Shown here one piece after another: positions 26,742 to 35,283 of a DNA stretch of 64,000 nt. The stretch is from the NCBI GenBank assembly GCA_965277735.1, contig CBDIDO010000001.1, positions 310,001 through 374,000 of the forward strand, given 5' to 3'. The DNA is from RH-AL1 sp965277735. GTDB lineage: Bacteria > Pseudomonadota > Alphaproteobacteria > Rhizobiales > Beijerinckiaceae. The notes under the pieces were generated by a model. The model had not been told where the DNA came from and did not search any database. It was given only the letters and a program-made list of their open reading frames with translations. Every line of letters starts with the position of its first letter. Positions within the stretch are counted from its first letter, which is position 1. Position numbers and translations under genes: made by a program.

Positions 26742-27890
26742 GTGACGAACTCGACGCGGATCCTGCTGATTGACGACGATCAGGTCGACCGTACCTCCGT
26801 GCGCCGAGCGCTCCTCAAGTCGGGATTGAAGCACGATCTCGTGGAAGCACGTGATGGGGCTTCCGGTCTGCATCTGGCAAAGTCGCAGGGCTTCGATTGC
26901 GTCCTCCTCGATTACAGGTTGCCGGACGTCGATGCCTTCGAGTTGTTGGCAAAGCTCATAACGTCCGAAGGCGGCAGCCAAGCCGTGCTCATGCTGACGG
27001 GCGAGGCCGACCAGAACGTTGCCATGCGCCTGATCGGAGCCGGCGCTCTCGATTATCTCTCCAAGTCCGATACGACGCCATCGAGCCTTGCCCGCGCGAT
27101 CCGCTACGCCAAAGCAAGGCGGGAGTTTGTCGCTGAACTGAGGAGCGCACGCCGGGAAGCTGAGGAAAAGTCTCTGGCGCTCGATATGCTGAACCGTCAG
27201 AAGTCGCTGTTTTTCTCGATCATCGCCCACGACCTGCGCAATCCGTTTCAGGCCATCCTCGGCCTGTCCGACGTGCTCAGCCATGCGGTCGCGGCGCGTG
27301 ACCACGCGTCGATCGAGCGCCGAGCTCAGGCGGTGCGGGACGCCGCCTCGCAGGCCAACAACCTGATGCAAGGCCTGTTTGCTTGGGCGAGCCTGCAGAT
27401 GGACACGTTGACCACGACCTTGAGCAAGGTCGATCTCAAGGAAGTTGCCCGCGAGACGATCGACGGCGCGGCGGTGGCTTCGGCAGACAAGAACCTGACG
27501 GTCGACGCCTGCTTCAAGACGATCGACGTGCGCGCTCACCGCGACATGCTTGCTGCAGTCCTGCGCAACCTTGTCAGCAACGCGATCAAGTTCACGCGGC
27601 CGGGCGGACAGATCACGATAACGGCCCTGGAGGTGGAAGAGGCGATCGAGATCGCCGTCACGGACACGGGGATAGGCATGCCACCCAACAAGATCGACGA
27701 TCTATTCAAGCTGGATCGCCGAACGACGACGAATGGCACCGCCGGCGAGCGCGGCAGCGGGCTAGGGCTGCTACTTTGTCGGGACCTCGTGGAGCGTCAG
27801 GGCAGCGAGCTCATGGTGCAAAGCGCCGTCGGAAGAGGAACCACATTCTATTTTTTGCTTCCGAAATGGGCGAGCAACGAGGACTCGTAA
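26742..27890 (+). CDS. Receiver-linked histidine kinase (REC-HisKA-HATPase)
   Basis: A 382-residue soluble hybrid with the receiver at the N-terminus. REC has IDDDQVD and phospho-acceptor D57 in VLLDYRLPDVD. A coiled coil leads to HisKA with His in IIAHDLRNPFQ (H163). The ATPase domain has NLVSNAIKF, TDTGIGMP and GSGLGLLLC. GTG is the start at 26742, 12 bases after the regulator stop. The N-terminal receiver probably gates the kinase, so phosphate from the CHASE3 kinase could switch it on or off. No DNA-binding output gene follows; a remote regulator is implied. Confidence 0.9.
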   Translation: MTNSTRILLIDDDQVDRTSVRRALLKSGLKHDLVEARDGASGLHLAKSQGFDCVLLDYRLPDVDAFELLAKLITSEGGSQAVLMLTGEADQNVAMRLIGAGALDYLSKSDTTPSSLARAIRYAKARREFVAELRSARREAEEKSLALDMLNRQKSLFFSIIAHDLRNPFQAILGLSDVLSHAVAARDHASIERRAQAVRDAASQANNLMQGLFAWASLQMDTLTTTLSKVDLKEVARETIDGAAVASADKNLTVDACFKTIDVRAHRDMLAAVLRNLVSNAIKFTRPGGQITITALEVEEAIEIAVTDTGIGMPPNKIDDLFKLDRRTTTNGTAGERGSGLGLLLCRDLVERQGSELMVQSAVGRGTTFYFLLPKWASNEDS

Positions 27891-28004
27891 CCCCCTTCGA
27901 GTGCTAGTGCATAGACAGTGACACGCAGAGAGACTTGCCGATAGCGGCCTTGTCGCCGCGCCCCCGCCCGCGCCGCGTCGCCAGGACCACGGCTCGGCAT
28001 CAAG

Positions 28005-28217
28005 GCCGGTGAAGAGCCACGGCAGATTCCTGACCCCGCCCGCGACGCCCATGGCGTCGCGGATCGGCCGCATGATGTAGTACGACATCAAGATCGCGAA
28101 GATGAAGAGCCACGCCCAGGCGAGGGCCTCGATCTCGATCGGCTCGACAGCGATGAAGCCGCCAAGGAGCCGCTTGAAATGGCCGCCGCGATTGATCCTC
28201 GCGTCCGATGCATTCAT
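28005..28217 (-). pseudogene. N-terminal stump of an NTP/NDP-exchange-type (MFS-like) transporter
   Basis: 71 codons from ATG at 28217 show a family-like start: VEPIEIEALAWAWLF then SYYIMRPIRDAMGVAGG and VRNLPWLFTG. These match the first one to two helices of the Tlc/MFS-like transporters common in proteobacteria. After residue 71 the frame continues into unrelated sequence and stops. The remaining several hundred residues are gone. Confidence 0.7.
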
Positions 28218-28388
28218 TTGATGTTTCGACCCCGTTCGCTTGGGAGCAAGCGGCCGCTGGGCCGGCCGTCGAGCTTAACGTCTGTGTTGGTATCGGCATA
28301 CGCACGGAGAGCATCGCCGAAGCTCCGAATGGCGACCGGCGCCCCGCGCGAGCGAGGTATCACGCCCATCGACGACTGGCGGCCTCGA

Positions 28389-28760
28389 TCACTTCACCGT
28401 GTCGAAATAGGCGGCCATCTTCTTGCGCTGCACCGCGTCTGGCAGCGGACCCCGCATGGCGCCCATATCGTCGGCCATATGATCTGGGCAGAGCGTTCCC
28501 CGAAAAGCGACGGTCACCGCGGCATGGCTGAGCACGTATTTCAAGAAGAACTGGCCCCAGCTCGCTGCGCCGATGTCCTTCGCGATCCCCGGAAGCTCCT
28601 TGCCCTTCACAAGCTCGAACAGCGTGTGCCGACCGCCGCCGACCGGCTGGGCCGCGAGAACGGCGGTGCCGGCGTCGGCCGAGGCGGGCAGGAGTCGCTC
28701 CTCGGCCTGGCGATCGCCGATCGAGTAGCCGACTTCCAGGAAGCGCGGCTGACCGTGCAT
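28389..28760 (-). pseudogene. C-terminal stump of an aldo/keto reductase
   Basis: About 120 codons ending in TGA read FLEVGYSIGDRQAEERLLP, then GKELPGIAKDIGAASWGQF, and HMADDMGAMRGPLPDA. This is the C-terminal half of a Tat-type aldo/keto reductase unlike the intact one at 802-1911. The N-terminal part, with the Tyr and Lys, is absent. Its upstream end meets an IS91 transposase fragment at about 28760-28803, so an IS91-linked event probably created the junction. Confidence 0.72.
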
Positions 28761-28802
28761 CAATCGACGCAGACGCCCTACCAGATGCAGGGTCGCGGCC
28801 GC

Positions 28803-29189
28803 TTTCCTCCGACGCCGCGCGGAACAGCAGGTCGTAGACGATCGCCTTGTTGTGGAAGGCGATGGCGGCGATCTCGGCCGGCAGCGTGAAGACCACGTGG
28901 AAGTAGCCGACCGGCAACAGGTCGGCCTCACGTGCCGCCAGCCACTCGCGCGCCGCCGCTCCCTGGCACTTGGGACAGTGCCGGTTGCGGCAGCTGTTGT
29001 AGGCGATGCGAACGAAGCCACAGTCGTCACACGCATCGACGTGGCCGCCGAGAGCGGCGGTGCGGCAGGTCTCGATCGGCCGCCATGACCTTAAGCTGGT
29101 GCAGGCTCAGGTGCCCGGTATGAGCGGCCCGGTACGCCGCGCCGGCGGCACGGAAGATGTCTGCGACCTCGAGAGAGGCGCGCAAGGCG
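28803..29189 (-). pseudogene. IS91-family transposase, N-terminal fragment with frameshift
   Basis: The fragment starts beside the recombinase stop and reads ADIFRAAGAAYRAAHTGHLS, then after a one-base insertion near 29080 continues through the zinc-ribbon (CDDCGFVRIAYNSCRNRHCP, KCQGAAAREW) and PVGYFHVVFTLPAEIA. It stops matching at YDLLFRAASE. The catalytic HUH and Tyr region is lost. These Y1-type transposases move by rolling-circle replication and often carry adjacent DNA. Confidence 0.75.
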
Positions 29190-30097
29190 TCAACCGCCCG
29201 GCGCGTGCTCTCCGATCCTGAGTATGCCGAGCTTGTCGAGCGGGCTGGTGACGGCGCGGACCGTGCGTGTCGCGACCCTTGTGTAGAAGGCGGTGTTGTC
29301 CAGCTTGGCGTGGCCGAGCAGCGCCTGGATCACCCTGATGTCGACGCCGTCTTCGAGGAGGTGGGTGGCGAAGCTATGGCGCAGCGTGTGCGGACCGACC
29401 CGCTTGGCGATGTCGGCCGTATGCGCCGCCTCGGCGGCGATGCGATGGAGTTGGCGCGTGCTGATCGGCTTCAGCGCATGCTGGCCCGGGAACAGCCAGC
29501 CGTCACGATGCATCACGCCCTGCTGACGCCCGAGCGTCCACCACTGCCGCAGCAGGTTCAGCAGATCGGTCGAGAGCAAGGCGTTGCTATACGGACCGCC
29601 TTTGCCGCGCTCGACCCTGAGCAGCATGCGCTCGCTGTCGACGTCGCCGACCTTCAGGTTCGAGACCTCGTCGACGCGAAGGCCCGAGCCGTAGGCGACC
29701 GACAGCGCCGCCTGTGCTTGAGGCAGGTGGTCGCGTCGAGCAGGCGGGCGACCTCGTCGCGGCTCAGCACCACGGGCAGCTTGCGCGGATGGGCGATCCG
29801 AAACAGCTTGCGCGCGAGGTCCGGCCGATCGAGCGTGTGGGTGAAGAAGAACCGCAGCGCCGCCACGATGCTGTTCATGGTCGGCACGGGGACGCCGGCC
29901 TCGCGCTGTTCGACCTGGAAGCGCCTCAGATCCTCCGCCGTGGCCGTGCCGGGCGAGCGGCCCAAGAAGGTGGCGAACCGCCCGACGTCGCGGATGTAGT
30001 TGCGCTGCGTCTCTCGCGAGAACCGGCGCATGGTCATGTCGTCGATCAGTCGTTGGCGCAGAGGGCTGATCGGTGCAGCTACATCGAGATCGTTCAT
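29190..30097 (-). pseudogene. IS91-associated tyrosine recombinase with one frameshift
   Basis: A tyrosine-type site-specific recombinase of about 300 residues. The SAM-like N-terminal half (MNDLDVAAPIS to LSRDEVARLLDATT) reads in one frame; near 29710 a single missing base shifts it to ALSVAYGSGLRVDEVSNL. The catalytic residues are present: Arg in GSGLRVDE, HTLRHSFATHLLE, LLGHAKLDNT and the terminal Tyr in AFYTRVA. The start has GGGAG 9 bases upstream. Such integrases sit directly before IS91 transposases in many alphaproteobacterial elements; here the transposase follows immediately. Confidence 0.8.
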
Positions 30098-30177
30098 CGG
30101 ATGGCTCCCTGAATGAAGGAGCCGAGATGCTCTGTTTGCCTCCGACGTCGCTCAAGCCGCGCTCGTCGAACGATCTC

Positions 30178-31371
30178 CTATCTCACCGCAGCCGCAGCCC
30201 CTCCCGCGCAGCGGGTTCGTTCTTCGGCCAGTCTGCGCCTCAACAAACGTCTCACTGTGACTTGGTTGCTTGCACCACGCGTCGACGTGTAGTTCTCGCG
30301 AGCGTCGATGGCAGTGCAAAGATGGTACAGCGAGCTGGCTGGCACCGTGGACGAGACCGCGCGGCCCTCGACGTCGAGGCGATCACGCCACAAGCCTCTA
30401 TCCTTCACGAGGAAGCGGCTCGAGATCCGTGCCATGATCTCATCCGACAAGGCCCATCCTGCTTGCGAAAATCCCAGAAGGGCCGCGCGGGCGGCCTCGG
30501 TGTGAGGCCAGAGGCGAAGAGAACGCCGCGTCCAAGTCTCGTCCGTGGATGCGAAGTCGAAGACGTCGAACGTCGCGTCCGTCCCGTAGCGGACCGCCGT
30601 CGACCACAAACGCTCTGCGATACGCTCTGCCGATCGGCCGCCGAGCGTCTCGTATTGCCGCAGCAGCCACGCCCATTCGAAATGGTGGCCCGGCTCGAAG
30701 GATCGGTCCATACCGCCGTTAGGGCGCCATTCCGCGTCGAAATCCTCGATCAGGATGTCGCCTGAACGCGCGAGAAAGCGCCGCTCCATCAGGTCACATA
30801 TCGTGCCTGCTCGTTCGAGATAGCCCCGCCTTCGATCGCACCGATGCAGAGCCAGAAGAGCTTCGAACAGATGCATGTGGGGGTTCTGTCGCCGCGAGCT
30901 GCCGCACGCCGGCGGGCCGTCGACGTAGCCCTCCGCGGCGGACATGCGCTCATCGAGGAAGCGCAGCGTAACGTCGGCGCGGTTGAGGAAGACGGAATCC
31001 GCGGTCAGTTCCGCGAGTGCGGCGCACGCGAGGAGGACGAAGGCGTGCGTGTAGAGGTCGGCGCGCGGATCGACGATCTCGAAGTCTCGGTCGAGCGCGA
31101 AAACGAAGCCGCCATCCGTCGTTGCGAAACGCGAGAAGAGACTCTCCCCGGCGATGATTGCCCGCTCGGCGGCGAGAGGGTGCCATCGGCGCCGAGCAGC
31201 GACCGTCATCACGTAGATCTGGCGGCACTGCACCATCGTGCGACGTGGAAGAGCGAGAATAGGGGCACCGTCGAGATTTAGCTGCTCGACGAAGACGCGT
31301 CGGTCCCATCCCGCCTCGATCCAAAGCGGGAGCGCAAGGTTGCAAAACCAACGATGCACGTCATTCATCAT
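30178..31371 (-). CDS. AGE-family epimerase/isomerase (mannose isomerase-like)
   Basis: A 397-residue (alpha/alpha)6-barrel protein of the N-acylglucosamine 2-epimerase family, which interconverts sugars such as mannose and fructose or their phosphates. Marks are LYTHAFVLLACAAL, NPHMHLFEALLAL and FEPGHHFEWAWLLRQY, with the active-site His residues of the barrel. It begins with two ATGs (31371 and 31368) that overlap the stop of the heptose phosphatase gene, so it is coupled to it and last in the operon hldE-gmhB-AGE. That context suggests a sugar-phosphate isomerase feeding heptose or mannose metabolism. The last 30 residues are basic and poorly conserved. The IS91-linked debris lies just downstream. 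Confidence 0.85.
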   Translation of the reverse strand: MMNDVHRWFCNLALPLWIEAGWDRRVFVEQLNLDGAPILALPRRTMVQCRQIYVMTVAARRRWHPLAAERAIIAGESLFSRFATTDGGFVFALDRDFEIVDPRADLYTHAFVLLACAALAELTADSVFLNRADVTLRFLDERMSAAEGYVDGPPACGSSRRQNPHMHLFEALLALHRCDRRRGYLERAGTICDLMERRFLARSGDILIEDFDAEWRPNGGMDRSFEPGHHFEWAWLLRQYETLGGRSAERIAERLWSTAVRYGTDATFDVFDFASTDETWTRRSLRLWPHTEAARAALLGFSQAGWALSDEIMARISSRFLVKDRGLWRDRLDVEGRAVSSTVPASSLYHLCTAIDARENYTSTRGASNQVTVRRLLRRRLAEERTRCAGGAAAAVR

Positions 31372-31906
31372 GCACCCATCGCGGGCGCATCGCGGCCTTG
31401 ACGAGGCCGAGCAATGAGCCGCCAAAATACAGGAGAGCGGGCACGCCGGCCCCCCGCGCCGCCTCCAGGTCGGATGGCTGGTCGCCGACGAGAAAGCTTC
31501 GGTCGAGACGAGTCGGATAGCACGAGAGAAGATCGAGGATCATCCCCGGCTGCGGCTTCCGACACGTGCATCGCAACCGATAGGCCTCAACCATGCCCTC
31601 GTGATGGTGTGGGCAGAAACGAATGGCATCGATGCTCGTGTTAGCAGCCCGCAGCCTGCGTTGCATGACATCGTGCAGCGCCAGGACAGCGGCTTCGGTA
31701 TAGAGCCCTCGTGCGACGCCGGACTGGTTGGTGACGACGAAGACGCGAAAGCCCCTGGCCTTAAGGTAGGCGACCGCCTCGATGGCTTCCGGCATTCACC
31801 GCAAGCGGTGTGGTTTGGACAGATAGCCCACGTCCTCGTTGAGGACACCGTCGCGATCGAGAAACGCGGCCGGCCTCGTCTCGAGGATCGGTGCGCTCGG
31901 CGTCAT
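31361..31906 (-). pseudogene. gmhB: Heptose-bisphosphate phosphatase GmhB with in-frame stop codon
   Basis: An otherwise intact 181-codon HAD-IIIA phosphatase that removes the C7 phosphate of D-glycero-D-manno-heptose 1,7-bisphosphate. From the ATG at 31906 the protein reads MTPSAPILETRP then FLDRDGVLNEDVGYLS, including the nucleophile Asp, but codon 37 is TGA where relatives have Trp (31796-31798). The frame then continues with MPEAIEAVAYLKARGF, VVTNQSGVARG, the zinc-binding CPHHHEG and CTCRKPQPGM, and VGDQPSDLEAA. A restart at 31795 would lack the catalytic loop. The gene overlaps hldE by ATGA and the epimerase by 11 bases. Either it is dead by one G-to-A change, or the base is miscalled. 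Confidence 0.85.
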
Positions 31907-33468
31907 CGGCGATCCCGGGCTGCCGCGACGAGGCGGCTCGTGCTCGCGTCGGGGACGAGGTCGATCAGCTCTACGCGACCACCATAGGCCTGCACGAGGT
32001 CGTGGCCCACGACCTGCTCGAGTGCGTAGTCGGCGCCTTTAATCAGACGGTCGGGCCTTATCGCCTCGATCAGCCGGATCGGCGTGACCTCCTCAAAGAT
32101 CACCACCCCGTCGACCATCGAGAGCGCGACCATGACGAGCGCGCGCGACGCTGCGTCCTGGATGGGACGGGTCGGTCCCTTCAGCCGCGCGACAGAGGCG
32201 TCGGCATTCAAGCCCACGATGAGGCGGTCGCAGCGATTGCGCGCCTCCTCCAGCAGCGCGATGTGACCCGGGTGTAGGAGATCGAAGCACCCGTTTGTGA
32301 AGCCGACGACGAGCCCTTGCCGTCGCCACTCGTCGGCGGCCAGGGCCGCCCGGTCCGCGTCGCGGAGCAGCTTCGATCGGAACTCATGGCGCGACACCAA
32401 GGCCGCGCGCAGCTCCGAGGCACTCACAGTCGCCGTGCCGCGCTTCGCGACGACCACGCCCGCGGCGGCGTTCGCGAGCCGGGCGGAATCCGCGACTCCA
32501 GAGCCGCACGCGAGCGCGAGGGTGAAGGTTGCCACAACCGTGTCACCCGCGCCCGTGACGTCGACCACGGCCTTCGCCGAGGCCCGATGAGTCACCGGAG
32601 CACGGCGGCCGTGCAGCGCGGTCACTCCCTTATCGCCGCGAGTGACCAGGAGCGCCCCGCAGCCGAGCCTGTCGATCAGCTTGCGCCCGGCCGCGGCGAC
32701 CGCGTCATCGTCGTTCTTGACCGCGCCGCCGAGCGCCTGGCCGAGTTCCGCGAGGTTCGGCGTCAGCGCGCACACGCCTGCATAATGGTCGTAATCGAAG
32801 CCTTTCGGATCGACGACGATCGGCTTTTGCGCGGCACCCGCGAGTGCGCTGATCGCAGATACTACCCTTGGACTCAGCACGCCCTTTCGGTAGTCGGAGA
32901 GGATCACCGCGTCGACGCGCGGCAGGCGCGCCCGCACGCGCGCGATCAGCGCGTCTTCGAGAGCCTCGTCGAGCGCGGACGTATCCTCGCGATCGGCGCG
33001 CAACAGGTGCGTGTCGTGCAGGCTTGAGACGAAGCGCGTCTTGACGGTTGTGATCCCCCCTGTCCGCGTCAGGAGTTCGGCGTCGAGGGTCTCGATCTGC
33101 TCAAGCGCCTGGGCGATTGCCGCACCGGCCTCGTCATCTCCGACCAACCCGACGAGATCGCAGCGCGCGCCGAGGGCGGTGATGCCGCGTGCCACGTTGG
33201 CGCCACCGCCGAGCCTGTCCTCCGAAGGACCCATGACAAGAACGGGTACGGCGGCCTCTGGCGAGATCCGCGAGACCTCGCCGGTGACGAAGCGATCTAG
33301 CATGAGATCGCCCACAACGAGAATGCGCCGGCGTGAGAATGCGTCGACCACGGTGGCCAATGGCTTGTGACCGGTAACGAAGCAGCTCTCGTGGGCAGGA
33401 AACAAGAGATCAGTCAAGGTCTCGCTCGCTTGACTTCCTAACGGCGTCGTATAGCCCACGGTTCGCAC
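31903..33468 (-). CDS. hldE: HldE, heptose 7-phosphate kinase / heptose 1-phosphate adenylyltransferase
   Basis: A 521-residue bifunctional enzyme of ADP-heptose synthesis. The N-terminal PfkB kinase (about 45-350) phosphorylates D-glycero-D-manno-heptose 7-phosphate and shows RILVVGDLMLDRF, RLGGGANVARG and DVTGAGDTVVA. The C-terminal adenylyltransferase (about 380-515) has GFTNGCFDLLHPGH with the HxGH motif. The start is uncertain: no in-frame ATG precedes the kinase domain, so the GTG at 33468 or an internal TTG is used. It leads a minus-strand operon with the damaged gmhB and the AGE epimerase. GmhA and HldD, needed before and after, are not in the window. Confidence 0.93.
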   Translation of the reverse strand: MRTVGYTTPLGSQASETLTDLLFPAHESCFVTGHKPLATVVDAFSRRRILVVGDLMLDRFVTGEVSRISPEAAVPVLVMGPSEDRLGGGANVARGITALGARCDLVGLVGDDEAGAAIAQALEQIETLDAELLTRTGGITTVKTRFVSSLHDTHLLRADREDTSALDEALEDALIARVRARLPRVDAVILSDYRKGVLSPRVVSAISALAGAAQKPIVVDPKGFDYDHYAGVCALTPNLAELGQALGGAVKNDDDAVAAAGRKLIDRLGCGALLVTRGDKGVTALHGRRAPVTHRASAKAVVDVTGAGDTVVATFTLALACGSGVADSARLANAAAGVVVAKRGTATVSASELRAALVSRHEFRSKLLRDADRAALAADEWRRQGLVVGFTNGCFDLLHPGHIALLEEARNRCDRLIVGLNADASVARLKGPTRPIQDAASRALVMVALSMVDGVVIFEEVTPIRLIEAIRPDRLIKGADYALEQVVGHDLVQAYGGRVELIDLVPDASTSRLVAAARDRR

Positions 33469-33597
33469 AAGCTCGATCTGCGCCCGTCAAGTTTACGTTA
33501 TGAAAATGGCCGAGTCTTGCGCTCGATCGTTTGCGACAAGAACGTCGGCCCAACCAACTCTTTGCAATCCCAGCCTTTCTGAGCCCCGTAGACGAGC

Positions 33598-35283
33598 ATG
33601 AAGTTCACTCGTGCCGGCAAGCCTGTAAACTTCGTGCTCGGGACCCTTCGGCCCTATCTGCCGCTCGTCGCGGTATGCGCGCTTCTCGGCGCGCTCGGCG
33701 GCGTCGGCGTCGCCAGCCTGCTCGCCACCGTAAATGAGGGACTCCACGCGCGGGACGGCGGCCATCTGCTTGTCGCCTTCGTCGGCTTCTGCCTGCTCGC
33801 CTTGGTCGGGTCGATCGGCGCCGACATCGGCACGAATTTGGTGGGCCAGCGGGTCGTCGCAGTCCTGCGCAAGGCGCTAGTGGCCAGGATCCTCTCGGCG
33901 CCGATCGATGCGCTGGAGAGCTTCCGTGCGCATCGCCTTGTTCCGGTCCTCGGGCACGACGTCGAGACGATCAGCAATTTTGCCTTCGAGCTCTCGTCCT
34001 TCGCCACCGCCCTGGCCGTGGTCTCGGGATGCTTCATCTATCTGGCGGTGCTGTCGCCGACGATGTTCGTCATCGTGGCGCTCGCCGCCGCAGCAGGGGC
34101 ATCCGCACAGGCGGTTGCGCAAAGGCGCAGCATCAAGGGCTTCCTCGCCGTGCGCGACAACGAGGACCGGCTTCAGAAGCACTATCGCGAGATCGCGGAC
34201 GGCGCCAAGGAGCTGCGGCTCAACCGCGGACGACGCAGGCGATCCATTGCATCGGTCGCAGCTCTCATCGGTCGGACGCGCGACGCGCAGATTCTCGCCA
34301 TCACGCTCTTTGCGGTGGCGCGAGGCTTCGGAACGGTCCTCGTCTTCGCGACGATCGGCTTGACACTTGCGCTCCGCCAGCTCGGCTGGCCCGAGATCGA
34401 TCCCGCCGAGACGACCGCCTTCGTCCTCGTGCTGCTCTATATGCGAGGTCCCGCCGACCAGCTGATCGGCCTGCTACCCGCGTTCGGGAGGGCCTTCGTC
34501 GCGCTGCGCCGCATCGCCGACCTCGCGCAATGCTTTGCGACGCCGGAGCCGGGGCTTCTCGCGTCGCTCGAAACCTCGGACATCGGTGATCCCGTTGCGA
34601 CGTCACCGGCGATCCGGTCGATCGCCCTGCGCGGCGCGACCTATGCTTTCCCGGCCGCCACCGCCGGCACGCCGTTCGTCCTGGGCCCGCTGGATTTCAG
34701 CGTGCAGGCCGGCGAGATCGTCTTCGTCGTCGGTGAAAACGGGTCCGGCAAGACGACACTCGTCAAGCTTCTCCTCGCCCTCTACGAGCCGACGACGGGC
34801 GTGCTCCAGCTCGACGGCGCGCCGGTCGCACCAGAGGCGCGCGACGCCTACCGGCAGCTTTTTACCACGGTTTTGTCCGACTACCATCTGTTCGAGAACC
34901 TCGCTGACGACAGCGTGCCACTCGAGGCCGAGCGCTATCTCGAACGCCTGGAGATCGCCCACAAGGTCGCGGTCGTTGACGGCGCCTTGACGACGGTCGA
35001 CCTGTCGACCGGGCAGCGCAAGCGCCTCGCGCTGCTGCAGGCTTGGCTTGAGGGGCGGCCGGTCCTCATCTTCGACGAATGGGCGGCCGACCAGGATCCG
35101 CGCTTCCGGCGCATCTTCTACGAGGAGCTGCTGCCGGACTTGAAGCGGCGCGGCAAGACGATCGTCGTGATCTCGCACGACGACCGCTATTTTGCCGTCG
35201 CGGATCGCGTCGTGCGGCTCGCCGATGGCCGGATCACCGCCGACGACGCGCCTGATTTTCGCGGCGCCAAGCAAGGCTGCTAG
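33598..35283 (+). CDS. Cyclic-peptide-type ABC exporter (SyrD/PvdE-like)
   Basis: A 561-residue fused exporter. Six transmembrane helices occupy about residues 1-310; the nucleotide-binding domain has Walker A in VVGENGSGKTTL (about 378-389), signature LSTGQRKRLALL and Walker B VLIFDEWAADQDP. The FDEWAADQDP ending is diagnostic of the SyrD/PvdE cyclic-peptide exporter family, which includes the pyoverdine precursor and syringomycin exporters. It faces away from hldE across a 129-base divergent gap, and its stop overlaps that of the convergent carbamoyltransferase by two bases. No peptide synthetase lies in the window, so it may export the sugar product of the cluster instead; that is inference. 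Confidence 0.88.
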   Translation: MKFTRAGKPVNFVLGTLRPYLPLVAVCALLGALGGVGVASLLATVNEGLHARDGGHLLVAFVGFCLLALVGSIGADIGTNLVGQRVVAVLRKALVARILSAPIDALESFRAHRLVPVLGHDVETISNFAFELSSFATALAVVSGCFIYLAVLSPTMFVIVALAAAAGASAQAVAQRRSIKGFLAVRDNEDRLQKHYREIADGAKELRLNRGRRRRSIASVAALIGRTRDAQILAITLFAVARGFGTVLVFATIGLTLALRQLGWPEIDPAETTAFVLVLLYMRGPADQLIGLLPAFGRAFVALRRIADLAQCFATPEPGLLASLETSDIGDPVATSPAIRSIALRGATYAFPAATAGTPFVLGPLDFSVQAGEIVFVVGENGSGKTTLVKLLLALYEPTTGVLQLDGAPVAPEARDAYRQLFTTVLSDYHLFENLADDSVPLEAERYLERLEIAHKVAVVDGALTTVDLSTGQRKRLALLQAWLEGRPVLIFDEWAADQDPRFRRIFYEELLPDLKRRGKTIVVISHDDRYFAVADRVVRLADGRITADDAPDFRGAKQGC

